Assembly: GCA_905221605.1 (NCBI GenBank)
Contig: CAJNDS010002263.1
Coordinates: forward strand, 213,501-277,500
Length of the DNA stretch: 64,000 nucleotides
Reading direction: 5' to 3'
Source: Symbiodinium natans
Lineage: Eukaryota; Sar; Dinophyceae; Suessiales; Symbiodiniaceae
The notes under the pieces were generated by a model. The model saw only the letters and a list, made by a program, of their open reading frames with translations. It was not told where the DNA came from and did no database searches. The position numbers and the translations under genes are program-made. Of this stretch, positions 1-10,000 are shown piece by piece. How positions within the stretch are numbered: the first letter of the stretch is position 1; each line of letters begins with the position of its first letter.

Positions 1-281
1 GGACTTGCACTCACCCAATGCAATCACAGCCCGGCCACGCTGTTTTACGACTTCGCGAGTTCAAGCACTTGTGCAGCTACGCCTGAGTGCGTCCGGTCGG
101 ACCGCACAGCAACCTAAGAGCTACTGTACGAAACTACCGTGCTCAAAGGCACAAGCTCGGTACTTGAGCCAAAACATTGGCATTGTTACGAATTGCAAAA
201 CTACGCATGCAAAGGAAAACTACTACAGTACTGGCCCTGGCAGCTTTGCACATGCAGCGTGCGTGCATAGACCTGCTCACA
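1..281 (-). repeat. 3' LTR (partial, cut by window edge)
   Basis: Positions 1-281 match 16948-17228 with a single difference seen by eye (A at 269 against T at 17216). Identity stops exactly after TCACA at 281. The missing first bases lie outside the window. Confidence 0.95.
163..174 (-). promoter_or_regulatory. Spliced-leader-like 12-mer in the LTR
   Basis: The minus strand reads TTTTGGCTCAAG here and again at 17110-17121 in the other LTR. This equals the last 12 bases of the conserved 22-nt dinoflagellate spliced leader as I know it. The bases before it (GCCAATG) resemble the leader's GCCA with three extra bases. It may be a relic of a trans-spliced ancestor or a functional signal; chance is possible. 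Confidence 0.5.
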
Positions 282-291
282 TTCGCCCCTC
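282..291 (-). other. Polypurine tract
   Basis: The minus strand reads GAGGGGCGAA immediately before the 3' LTR start TGTGAGC. Nine of ten bases are purines, and the position fits a plus-strand primer for reverse transcription. Confidence 0.6.
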
Positions 292-962
292 AGCCGAGGC
301 TTCCAGCTCATCTCGAGCTCGGAGTGCAGCAGGCACTCGCGCTGAACACAGAAAGGGAAGGGAGAGGGTGTCGCGTGCGACCGCGGTGGTCCGCACATCA
401 TGAGCATTGGCATGCGGCAGGGACGCTAGCCCGCACCACCACAACGAACGCACGACGACAGCAACCCTCAGCAGCCCTTTCCCCGGAGGTCCTCACCCTT
501 TTGCTGGTGGGCGAGGCTCTTGAATCCTCGAGCTGGTCTCTAGCTGCCAGTACGCAGACTATGGTACAAATGGTACACTGTACAAACTACCGGCCCTAAG
601 CTACGGCTACGGCTACTCACCTATCCAGAACTACCCTACGGGCTACCGGACTCAGCGAGAGCCGCGCACATCGCTTGTGCCGCAGCCAGTGCAACTCGCA
701 CGCGCTTCGGCGAGCGCACTGCCGCGACCAGGACACGGTCCGCAGCACCTGCAAAAGAGCTCCCTCGACAAGAGGGGCCACAGGCAGGGCGGAGAAGAAA
801 AGTGCGGGGAATGCAAAATGGGCAGGCTTCCAACCTGCCGCGGCTTTTCGCCCGCAGTCACGCAAAAGAAAGTGCAAAAGGTTGGCGAAGCAACGTGCCG
901 TGCTGCAACGCCTGCTCTGATAATGCGTGGATGCATACCACGCCGCGCCAACTGGCAGCAGC
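292..962 (-). other. 3' untranslated part of the retroelement
   Basis: About 670 bp lie between the last stop (TAG, 963-965) and the polypurine tract. One copy of the element's dispersed hairpin-like motif sits at 722-746. No coding domain is recognised here. Confidence 0.6.
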
Positions 963-3900
963 CTACTCGATACCCTGTGGAGCAGTGTTGGGGGCACGAG
1001 CGGCGTTGCCAGCAACGTTGGAGCTACTGGCTCGCTCCAACTGAGGGCGCTTTGCAACCGCCTCATCGAGGGAGAATGCCTCGGCCGACACCCTCTGGAA
1101 TTCCTCGACGTAGGACTGCGCGACAGGGTGCGTCTTGGGGACCTCAAGCTTAAGCCCTGCCTCCGCATTGGCCTTGCTGCTTGTGGTAAAATTGAGGCTC
1201 CCAATCAGCACCACCGCGCCGTCAGGCCGCAGTAGGCAAAGGGCCTTGGCATGGTGCAGCCCTTGAATCCCGGTGCCTACCTTAGCCCCGCGGCCGTCGC
1301 GAGCATAGGCGTCGCGCAAGGATGTGCCGCAACCCACCTTCACCTCGGCACCTGCGGCCGCCAAGCGTTTCAACGCTTGCCACTGAAGCTTGGTGCGGTG
1401 GCATTGTCCCATGTCGGCGACAATCCGAACGCTTGCGCCCTTGCCAAGCGACGCTTCGATTGCCTCGATGCAGGATGGGCAATCTAAGCTGTAAGCCCGG
1501 ATGTAGATCACATCCTCTGCTGCTCCGGACCCAAGCAGCGTTTGGGCGGCCTGAATGTATGGCCCGCCCGCAAGGAATTCCGCTTCTTTGACTGGAGAAC
1601 TCCTAGCGGGGGCTGGGCCCTTGTTCCTCCGGCCTGGCGTGCGCGCCACAGTGGCAGTGGCGGCACGTTGCACGGAGCCGGAATGTGCGTGGGCTGCGCT
1701 CGCTCCATCTGCTGGGGCCGCGGCCAGGTCACGACCCGCGAGCCCCTGAAAGCAGGAGAGCCCGCGGCTCTTGGCCGCGAGTTGGGAGAAACACCCTTCA
1801 CTGTTCCCCAAACCCAACACCACCTTACCCTTAGCTAGGGCATCGGAGGCGGTACTCCGAATGGAGTCTGTGAGCGCAGGACCCGCGCCTCGCTGGGCCG
1901 CGTGCAAAAACCCTAAGGAACGAGCGGTGTCCATTGCGGCATCGCAATGCCCGCAGCGTCCTTCTGCCAGGTAAGCACGACAGCCACAGGCAGCTGTCTC
2001 CTCCTTGAGATGCACCCAAACCTTATGGGTCACCCCTTTCTTGGTGCTCGCGACTTCAAACGTCGCCTCGGAGCCAAGGAGCTGAGACAGCCGCGCCTCA
2101 GGGGCCGCGGTGTTGCCATGTCGCAAATGCGCAATGCGATTGGCAACGGCACGACTCACGTACCACAGAACAGCACCGCACAAGATCACTACTACCAGAG
2201 TGATGGCTGTTCCGGCGACCCACACGGTCCGCCTGGCCCCATGGCCGATTTCCTCAACAACGTCGGCCGAAACCGTTGCAACCGCGTGCATGGAGTCCTC
2301 GACGACATGCACGACCCCGCGGTGCAACTGCAAGGCAATCGGCGCCGACGCTGCAGCCGCCAGGCCCCACCAGCCGTTGATGTTCCCGTTGAGGGCGTGC
2401 ATCAACCGATTGAGGAGCCCGCGACCCAGGAAAAAGGGGGTCCGCGGCGGAAGCGGAACACTCGGCGGCGGCCGGGCCGACCCGCACGGGTAAGCTGGGA
2501 CCCAGCTGGTGCTTGGGCGGGGTTGGAGCGCGGCAACAATGCCCGCGGCGAAAGCGCCCCAGGCGTACTTGCCCCTCCCCTTGGGCTTGCCCTTGGCATC
2601 GGACTTGCCTCTGCCCTTCGGCTTGCCCTGGCCCTTGCCACGGGCGTCTGCCCAAGCACCCCACGGGTCGCGGCCCTTGCCGTGCGTCGCCTCCTCGCGA
2701 CGTCTCTTGCCGCCCCTCTTCTTGTGTTTGCTTCTAAGAAGAGGCTGGATCGTTTCCTGATCCATCGCGCGATTGGCCAGAAGGATCTCGTACTCCAGCT
2801 CATCTTGGCTGCTCTCGGAGCCCGAGTCCCTCTGTCCGCCGCGCCGCGGATCCGGGATCCCGCGGGACACGACCTCTGCCAAGCGGAGAGGTGTGCTGCA
2901 CCTAAAGCACAACTGCCTGAATGAAAGGTTCCATTCATAGCAGTTAGGGCACTGCCACCCTGCTATGCGGAGCGCTTCGCTGATGTGATCATCGCGCTCC
3001 GCCTTCTCCGCCTGGCGCCGCTCCCGCTTCTTGGCGCGCTCGGCCGCCTGCGCCTCCTCGGCCGCCTGGAGGGCTTCGGCGAGTTCCTCATCGCTGAGGA
3101 GCCTCGCGGCATCTGCCCGCGCTTGTTGGTCTTCAAGCTCTTCGGCAGAAAACCTCCGCCGCCATTGCTCCGGCGCGGTTTGGGGATCCACCTCCCACCA
3201 CCCGATGTCGATCCCATTGATCCATCGGCCGTCGCACGGGGCGCCCGCATTCGGGCCGCCCGCGTGCGTGGTGAGGCACTGGTCCTCGGTAACCGGGTTA
3301 ATGGCTTCGCAGAAGAAGCACCGCCAGCTGCCGTAGGGGTAAAAGCGGCCTTCGACGTAGGCTCGGTTGGCTGGGAGGGCGACCTCGTCCGCCTCATCCG
3401 CGGTGGCAGCCTCCATCTCAACCGAGACCTCTTCGTCCTTGACGACCTCAGCCTCCTCCTCCTGTTCCTCCTTGACCAGGGGCTCTTCCTCCTCCCGGCC
3501 AACCTTGAGGTGGGACTCGGTGCGAACCTCGGCGCGCATCAAAATGACGTCAAGGCTATCCGCGGCTGGGTCGCCCGCGAAGAAGGAGTCGATCTCCTTG
3601 GCATGGAGATCGTCGAGAGGCGTCACCAGGTCCGGCGAGTAATCTCGCTTGGAGCGACGCTCGGCCAGGCGTCGCTGGACGTCGCCCTTCGGCGGCTCGA
3701 GGGCCCGCCCGCGCGGAGCGGCCTTCCGCGGAGGCTCGGGCACGGCCTCCTCCGTGGGCTCGCTCTTGGGCGTGGACCCTCCATCGCTTCCCTCTGGAGC
3801 ACCAGGGGGGTCCAGCTCGGGGTCGTCGCGAAGCCACCCCGGCGGATGGCTACCACCATAGATGTGGTGCGATCCATCCTCAAGCTGGATTCGGTCCCCT

Positions 3901-5639
3901 CGCCTCAGGAGCGGGACTCTCGAGTGATCGTACCCGTTGGCTTTGTGGTACCTAATCACTCGGAGCATGGGCACCTCCCCATACCCACCGTCCTTTCCTC
4001 GGCGGAACAGCCGTCCCCGCCAGTCCTGACGAAAAGGGTCAAGAGGTGCGGAGGGGCTGATCCCCAGGTTGGGCGGAAGAGAGGCGCCATGGCAGGCCGC
4101 CTGATGCAAGTGGTACTGCACCAGCGACTCAAAAGCTAGCCCGCATCCCGGAGCCGAACATCCGTAGTGGCCGTCAGCGTTGGGGCGAGGCTCCTCTGAG
4201 GCTGAGGCGGACTGGGCGGTCCCGCCTCCCGAAGGCCTGGCGGAACTGCTCGGCCCTGCAGCCCCGGGGGCGTCCTGACCATCGTCAGACACCTCTTCCC
4301 CGTCGGCGCCTTCCCCGGCCGCCCGACTCTCTCCCTCTCGGCGCAGCGTTTTGAGGGACTCCTCCCGCTTGGTGATCTTCTCCAGCTTCACCATCGCAGT
4401 TCCCGCAACCTCCAGTATTCTCGACTGGAGCTTCTGCGCTCTAAGGAGAGCTTCGGACCGCGCGAGGTATTCCTTCGCGCTGGTGACCACGGACTGGCCG
4501 AGCACGAGGACTCCTTCCTCCGTGCTCTCGGCCTGGGCCCCACTAGCGGGCTCCTCGTCCTCCTTCACTCTGACCGCGGCTGGAGGCGCCCGCGTGTCGG
4601 GAAGATCCGAGCTGGAACTATCTTCCTCGACACCTTCAGCTGCTCGGGCTGCCTCTTCCTCGAGCGAGTCCTCGGGCTCGAGGACATTGGGGCCCGGGAT
4701 GTTGCGCCTAGGGTACACCTTGGGCTTCGCTGGCACGATCGAAGTCCTAGGAGTCCCTAGACGACCTTTGGCCTTAGGCGTGGCCTTAGGAGGGGTAACA
4801 GGTTGGGCGGCCCCCGCGGCCATGACACGACCCGCAGGGGCCAGCACAACCGTCGAGGAGCTCGCCGCGCCACTGCTGGCCGCAGCAGCTTGGGACGCTT
4901 GGACCGTGCCCAGTTTCGGTCCTCGCCCCAACGGCGGGTTGGGGCCCGCACTGGAGTCGCCTAAACTCTTTAGGTCGACACGCAAGACCAACCTATCCAC
5001 TTCCAACTCAGCTATCAAGTCTGAGTAGACAGGCGAGCCCCTGGGGAGTGCCCAGATGCGGGAAATGCCGGTGGCCCTAATCTGGCCAGTGAGGGCCACC
5101 CCATCCGCTCCAGCATAGATGGGCACTCCGGCGTCCCGCAGGACCGCCAGCCGGACCTCGACTATGCAAGTCGATCCGCGGCGGAACCCGCGCCTTCCGT
5201 CCTCCCACTGCGTGGGGCAGTGTCCTAGGACGTAGTGAACCCCGAGGCGGCCTCCCGGCCCGCCGCCGGGGATCAGGCCGTTCTGCAACAGGCTTGGCAC
5301 GACATGCAGGTCCGTGCCGTGCCACATGGCCGGGCCATACTGACGGATGAGGTCGTCGATGGCCGTCTCACTTAGGCCCTCCATCATGAACCCCATCGGA
5401 TGGCCACAATCGGCAGAGTGGCCTTGGAAGGCAGGAAGGAAACCAGCGTGCGAGGTGTCCAACCTCGGTTTCCGCTGGCTGGCGTCGTGCGCGACCGCCT
5501 GGTTGTACTGGTTGATGGTGATCCCGAGTTGTTCGATCAACTCATCAACCGGGTAGACGTCTATCGTGGGCGGGCCCTTCCGGCCCTTAGGGCCTGGGCT
5601 CTTGCTTTTGCCCCTGCCCTTAGACCCTCCTCCACCCAT
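963..5639 (-). CDS. Accessory protein: Tpt1/KptA-like, zinc fingers, membrane segment, SWIM, PLD-like phosphodiesterase
   Basis: The frame is open from upstream; the ATG at 5639 would give 1558 residues. Residues 1-20 are Gly/Lys-rich. About 25-200 resembles RNA 2'-phosphotransferase (Tpt1/KptA), which removes a splice-junction 2'-phosphate using NAD+: VDELIEQLG, QGHS, HGT, RRGS and GADGVALTG occur in family order. The N-terminal LRH helix is missing and the Arg before QGHS appears to be Pro, so activity is doubtful. Next come a C2H2-like finger (about 490-517), RanBP2-type fingers (about 770 and 893-916: GWQCPNCYEWN, LCFRCS), a charged helix, basic KGKPKGRGK repeats, one membrane segment (about 1136-1158), a SWIM finger (CGCRAY...CGHC, about 1214-1235), and a C-terminal PLD-like domain (about 1344-1504) with HHAKALCLL and GSLNFTTSS. 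A single HKD-type motif suggests a dimeric nuclease or phosphodiesterase of the Nuc/Zucchini type. Whether it is cleaved from the polyprotein or translated alone is unknown. Confidence 0.7.
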   Translation of the reverse strand: MGGGGSKGRGKSKSPGPKGRKGPPTIDVYPVDELIEQLGITINQYNQAVAHDASQRKPRLDTSHAGFLPAFQGHSADCGHPMGFMMEGLSETAIDDLIRQYGPAMWHGTDLHVVPSLLQNGLIPGGGPGGRLGVHYVLGHCPTQWEDGRRGFRRGSTCIVEVRLAVLRDAGVPIYAGADGVALTGQIRATGISRIWALPRGSPVYSDLIAELEVDRLVLRVDLKSLGDSSAGPNPPLGRGPKLGTVQASQAAAASSGAASSSTVVLAPAGRVMAAGAAQPVTPPKATPKAKGRLGTPRTSIVPAKPKVYPRRNIPGPNVLEPEDSLEEEAARAAEGVEEDSSSSDLPDTRAPPAAVRVKEDEEPASGAQAESTEEGVLVLGQSVVTSAKEYLARSEALLRAQKLQSRILEVAGTAMVKLEKITKREESLKTLRREGESRAAGEGADGEEVSDDGQDAPGAAGPSSSARPSGGGTAQSASASEEPRPNADGHYGCSAPGCGLAFESLVQYHLHQAACHGASLPPNLGISPSAPLDPFRQDWRGRLFRRGKDGGYGEVPMLRVIRYHKANGYDHSRVPLLRRGDRIQLEDGSHHIYGGSHPPGWLRDDPELDPPGAPEGSDGGSTPKSEPTEEAVPEPPRKAAPRGRALEPPKGDVQRRLAERRSKRDYSPDLVTPLDDLHAKEIDSFFAGDPAADSLDVILMRAEVRTESHLKVGREEEEPLVKEEQEEEAEVVKDEEVSVEMEAATADEADEVALPANRAYVEGRFYPYGSWRCFFCEAINPVTEDQCLTTHAGGPNAGAPCDGRWINGIDIGWWEVDPQTAPEQWRRRFSAEELEDQQARADAARLLSDEELAEALQAAEEAQAAERAKKRERRQAEKAERDDHISEALRIAGWQCPNCYEWNLSFRQLCFRCSTPLRLAEVVSRGIPDPRRGGQRDSGSESSQDELEYEILLANRAMDQETIQPLLRSKHKKRGGKRRREEATHGKGRDPWGAWADARGKGQGKPKGRGKSDAKGKPKGRGKYAWGAFAAGIVAALQPRPSTSWVPAYPCGSARPPPSVPLPPRTPFFLGRGLLNRLMHALNGNINGWWGLAAAASAPIALQLHRGVVHVVEDSMHAVATVSADVVEEIGHGARRTVWVAGTAITLVVVILCGAVLWYVSRAVANRIAHLRHGNTAAPEARLSQLLGSEATFEVASTKKGVTHKVWVHLKEETAACGCRAYLAEGRCGHCDAAMDTARSLGFLHAAQRGAGPALTDSIRSTASDALAKGKVVLGLGNSEGCFSQLAAKSRGLSCFQGLAGRDLAAAPADGASAAHAHSGSVQRAATATVARTPGRRNKGPAPARSSPVKEAEFLAGGPYIQAAQTLLGSGAAEDVIYIRAYSLDCPSCIEAIEASLGKGASVRIVADMGQCHRTKLQWQALKRLAAAGAEVKVGCGTSLRDAYARDGRGAKVGTGIQGLHHAKALCLLRPDGAVVLIGSLNFTTSSKANAEAGLKLEVPKTHPVAQSYVEEFQRVSAEAFSLDEAVAKRPQLERASSSNVAGNAARAPNTAPQGIE

Positions 5640-7082
5640 CGCGGCACTGAGGCCCGCGGCTTTGCTGGACCTTGGATGGGCGAGGGAAACCTGACGCGCC
5701 CTTGAGCGGCCAGGACACGGCCCGCTGCAAGGGGCCGGTGTGCAGTAGTGGTAGGCAGCCGCTCCCGCGCGGCCAGGGCACGGCCCGCAGCGGGGCCTTG
5801 TGGTTGACCACGAAGGTCCGGGCGACCGATCGGTCGCTCCCGCGCGGTCTGGTCGCGACCCGCAGCGGGGTGCAGTGCACAGGCACGAACGCGGGGAGGG
5901 ACTACCTACCCTAGGCTCTACAACACACTTGAACCGCTGCGGCGGGGGTTTGGGGAGTTTCCTTAAGGTCGGGGCTTTAAGGCTTCTACGGCTTCTGCTT
6001 CGACCTTGGACCGAACCTCTAGGCCTGCTTCCTACACACTGGCTGCGGGACACACGAACGAAGCTGCACGCGACGAACGACGAAAAATCCTTCTGTCCGC
6101 AGACCGGCGACCTGGGAAACGGCCCGCCCCAAAAACACCCGCCCTGAACACAGAAACACCCGAACAGCCCCAACATCCTGAGCATCAGAACGCGCGTGGG
6201 GTGATTCTGGTCCGAGCGCGCCTCGTCATGGTTCGCGCGCTTGGAGTTGTGCGCACCGCGAACGCCTAAGGCTTCAAGAGCAGACGACGCGCTCTGCGGA
6301 GCCGCGACTGCCCCCTTGGCGCACGCTTCGCGCACCGCCCCCTCGGCTTGGGCATCAGTGAAAAACTGCCCATCAATGACCCTACCCGTCCTAACAGTAA
6401 GATCATCCACGTAGGCAATCCACTCCTTAGTATACTTAAGGCGCCTACCTCTGCCGGGGGCATAGGCCCTATCAACCACAAAGTTGAAATCATCTGGGCC
6501 GTTAATCGGGCCAAAGGTGAGGCCGACAGGGAGATATTTCCCTGATCTTGCCACAATGGCCAACACCTCGCGAGCACGCTTGGTGTTCCTAATCTGATTA
6601 AACCCACTAACCGCATCCACGAAGGTATACCAAACCGAACCTACCGCGGCGGCGAGCACATCGCTGCCCCGCCGACAATAGTACGTGGAGCGCTTAATTC
6701 GGGCATTCACACGGCGGTAGTCAACCACCAAGCGTCGCTTCCTATGCCGCTTGTAGCTGGGCATTTCCTTGGTCGGAAACGGCGCAGATCCCCAAGCCGA
6801 GCTGCCGCGGATCAACTGACCCCGCTTGCATTCTTCTTCAAGCTTGTCGTCGACCCATTGCGCGGACTCGCCCCTCAGACTGTGAGGCTGGGACGAGACC
6901 GGCGGCCCGGTGGGGATGCAGTCATGGGCGAACTTCCTGACCGTGGTCCTGGTGGTGTCCTCCACCCAGAACCCAGCGGCCTTTCGCCGTATGACCTCCC
7001 TGACGGCTGCGATATCAGCATCGGTCAGCCCGGGTCTGGTTGGTCCAGGCTCGATCTTCAAACCCGACCAAACGAGGTCTCT
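5640..7082 (-). CDS. Reverse transcriptase fingers/palm segment, then low-complexity spacer
   Basis: This is the same frame as the preceding polyprotein, directly after the UAG. It carries the N-terminal half of a Ty3-type RT: VRKFAHDCIPTG and EECKRGQLIRGSSAWGSAPF (fingers), VVDYRRVNA, the first catalytic aspartate in FVDAVSGFNQI (about 6600-6622), VGLTFGPINGPDDFNFVVD, and the paired aspartates in YVDDL (6402-6413). Similarity ends soon after YVDD, before the thumb, which lies ~5.4 kb upstream on the transcript at about 12350-12700. From about 6240 to 5640 the translation is basic, Gly/Arg/Pro-rich and looks non-domain. It contains three copies of a 25-bp hairpin-like motif. If a functional enzyme is made, the two RT halves must assemble from separate places in one polyprotein or two products. 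Confidence 0.8.
5704..5870 (-). repeat. Cluster of three 25-bp hairpin-like motifs
   Basis: Copies at 5704-5728, 5764-5795 and 5839-5870 share the core CGCGGCCAGGRCACGGCCCG (the last is more diverged). The arms GCGGCC and GGCCCGC are nearly inverted. Related copies occur at 722-746, 1718-1742, 4813-4838, 11627-11652, 13261-13288, 15778-15800 and 16829-16856, inside quite different coding domains. Confidence 0.65.
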
Positions 7083-7085
7083 CTA
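7083..7085 (-). other. In-frame UAG separating the two halves of the polyprotein
   Basis: Codon 7085-7083 is TAG, followed by AGA GAC CTC in the same frame. The frame then stays open to 963. The first ATG after it (6764-6762) lies inside the RT fingers, so the RT segment has no usable start of its own. Readthrough or a single nonsense mutation would explain this. Confidence 0.85.
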
Positions 7086-10000
7086 GGCCTCGGTGCGCCT
7101 AGGATCCTCCGCGACCTTCTCGCCCGCAAGAGCATAGACCTCAAGGTCAGCCCGGACGGAATCCCAGTCCTTGGCGTCCGCCTTGGTCCGCCAAAACGCT
7201 TCCTTCTCCGCGGCATACTTATCCACCTCCTTATCCAGCTCCGCACGCTCTGCTGGCGTGAGGTCCTCGCCCGACCGCACGTCCGGGAGGGGAACAACTG
7301 GAGAGGGCGGTGGCGCAGCCGCGGCGCTATCTGCACCCGCAGTGGCTGGAAAGCTTTCAACTGCAGCGGTGCACAGCTCTTCTGCGCCCCTCAGACCAAG
7401 GTCCTGGAGCGAGGCGCAGAAAGCCGCCCCTATGAGGTTGTAGTCGGATTGCGCGCGCTCAACGTGCTTGTGCTGCACTGCGCCTAGTGCATCCGGCCTA
7501 CTACACCTCAAACCTACCGATTCTAAGCTGAAATCGGCGAGCCACAGGGCCCCGCTCTCAACGAGGTTGCTGCGGCCACCGGCCCGCGCGAACTGGCACA
7601 TGTCAGCCCGCACGAAAGCCCAAGGCCAGCGCGGCCCTGCGAGCGTCCCAAACAAGGCGCCCCACTCCTCTAGCCGCCAAGGTTCCCACTCGCCTTTTTG
7701 CGCCTGCAAACGCAACGCGACGTGGGCGCCCGCGCGTGTGCGTTCCTGCGCACACCGGACGACTAGCTGGAGGAAAGCCCGGGGCACATTCTTGCCCTCA
7801 AGCCCAATTACGAGCACCTTCGGCTCTGTGCGCAGAACAGCGCCGCTAATGGCCTCCAAGTGCTCTTCTGCGGCCAGGTCCCAGGTGATCCCGTAGGCCT
7901 GCTTGCCTTGCACAAAAGCGGGAACAACCCTGTACCCGTGCCTCCTCGCCGCGTCGGAAACGACCGCGTCACCCCAAGCAACCTCTAAGACATCAGCAAC
8001 CCCACCAAGGAAATACTGCCGGAACCAACTCTCGACAGCACCCGACTCTGGGGAAGCCCTAGGCTGCAACGCGCGGGGTTCCGCGACCAAGAGGTCCGCG
8101 AGGGCCTCTTGGATCGAGAGCACACTCGTGCCGGCACGAGACGCTCGCTCGAGGGTCCTGTCCTGCAACGAATACGCCCCCTTGTCCAACTTTCTGGCCG
8201 AGGCTGCAGCAAGCACGCCGTCGCGGTTTAGGTCGATTTTGGAAATGATTTCCTTCACAGAAACCGCTTCATGGGCCGGACGGGTCCCTTCTGAAAGCGT
8301 GAGCGCTCCGTCCTCGGCGATATATGCAAGCCGCCATTTGACGCGAACCCCGCTGGCGTCGGGGAGATAGCGATGGACGCCGACCTGCGCACGGGCCGCA
8401 TCCACCTGCGTGACCCGTCCTAACCTGCACACCTTCGGGCCTCCACCTACGCCCCGATAGGCAATGCGGTCGCCAAGGCGGAGGACGAAGTCCCTCCCGC
8501 GCCTGGTCAGCGTGAACTCCACCTGCTTGGCGTCGCCTTGAACCTGTTGCCCTAAGCTGGGGCGAGACGAGCCGTCCCCGCCGGTTTCATCGTCTTCAAA
8601 GACGACCGGCTCGCGGGATTCCGCGCCATCTGCATCCGCAGGAACAAGAATGCAGTCTTCTGCGTGCGCCTCCATCGGGCCGCGCCGGGCGGAAGAAGTA
8701 CCCCCCGACTCCATCGACACGGGCTCCAAGGTGAGCCTGTGGCCCTTGACTTCCAACACGCGCCAGGGGCCGGTCAGACCCGGTTTCCAAGGCACACGCC
8801 CCGCCCCCTCTGAACGGGCCCTCGGAGCGTTCCAGACCACTCGGTCGCCTGGTTTAAGGTCCACAGTGCGCCTATGACGGTTTGCAAGTTTCGCCCGCGC
8901 TTCTGAAGACCGCGTCCAGTGCTCTCGGACCGCAGCAGCTAGCTCCGAGAACTGTTTGAACTGGCTCCGAGCCCAATCAGAGATGGGTTCAAACTGCAAG
9001 GCGTCTCGCAGGACGTCCTTTTCAAGTGGTAGAGCGAGCGACCAGCTCCGCTCTAGGTCCCTCGGGGTATACCCGTGGGGTCCCGGAGTGTTGTCTATGA
9101 CGTACTCCGCCACCACGAGCCAATCCGACCAAGCTTCGGAAAGGGAGGCGCCGACTTGTCTGACGACCGCCCCCAGCACCTTTTGAACTTCTTGGTGGAC
9201 TCGCTCGTTTGCGCCCAACTCACAAGGCCTCAAGGGCGCGCTAAACCGCCACTCGGTCCCAAGCATCGCACTGACTTCTGCCATGAGCGCGTTCTTGAAC
9301 TCTGGGCCTCTGTCCGACCTGATGAGGCTCGGGATCGTCCTGCTGCGAAGCACACAGCGCACAAACGCCCTTCTGACTTCCGCATGAGTCAGAGACCTCA
9401 TCGGCTCGAGGAGGACAGCATGACTGAGGCAATCGAAGTACGTAAGCGAGTACCTATGCCCCTCCCTGTCCTCTCGGTTCGGACCCTCACAGTCCACGCT
9501 GACTTCCTGCCAGCATGTCTCGGCGCCACACTTGACCGCACGAGCTTCAACCTTCGTCGGTCGAGAGCGGCCTTTAATGCAGGCGAGACACTTGGCGACC
9601 CAGGTCCGCACATCTTTTTCCAAATCGGGCCACCAGACTGCCCTCTCCAGCAGCTTGATGGTGACCTCGGCAGACCTATGGGCCCCAAGGACTCCACAGT
9701 GGACTGAATTGTAACAGGCGCGGCGCCAGGTCACCCCGTTCGCGCCCGCAGCCCCGTTGGGAACCACTGGGACGACGACGGTTTGACCCGTCCTGAGGGT
9801 CACCTCGCGCTCCAGCAACCCGTCTCCGGACATCACCATCGGCGGCTCCGGCTTGCGAATCGAGCCCGCCAATGAGGGATCGCGCCGCTGACCCTCGTAC
9901 CACGCCGTACGAAGGGATCCCGTGACTCGGAACTCCGAAATGTTCGCCGCGTCCCTCGCCTCGACCGCAAGCTGTTCGCGACGATTTTCGTCCTCCCCCG

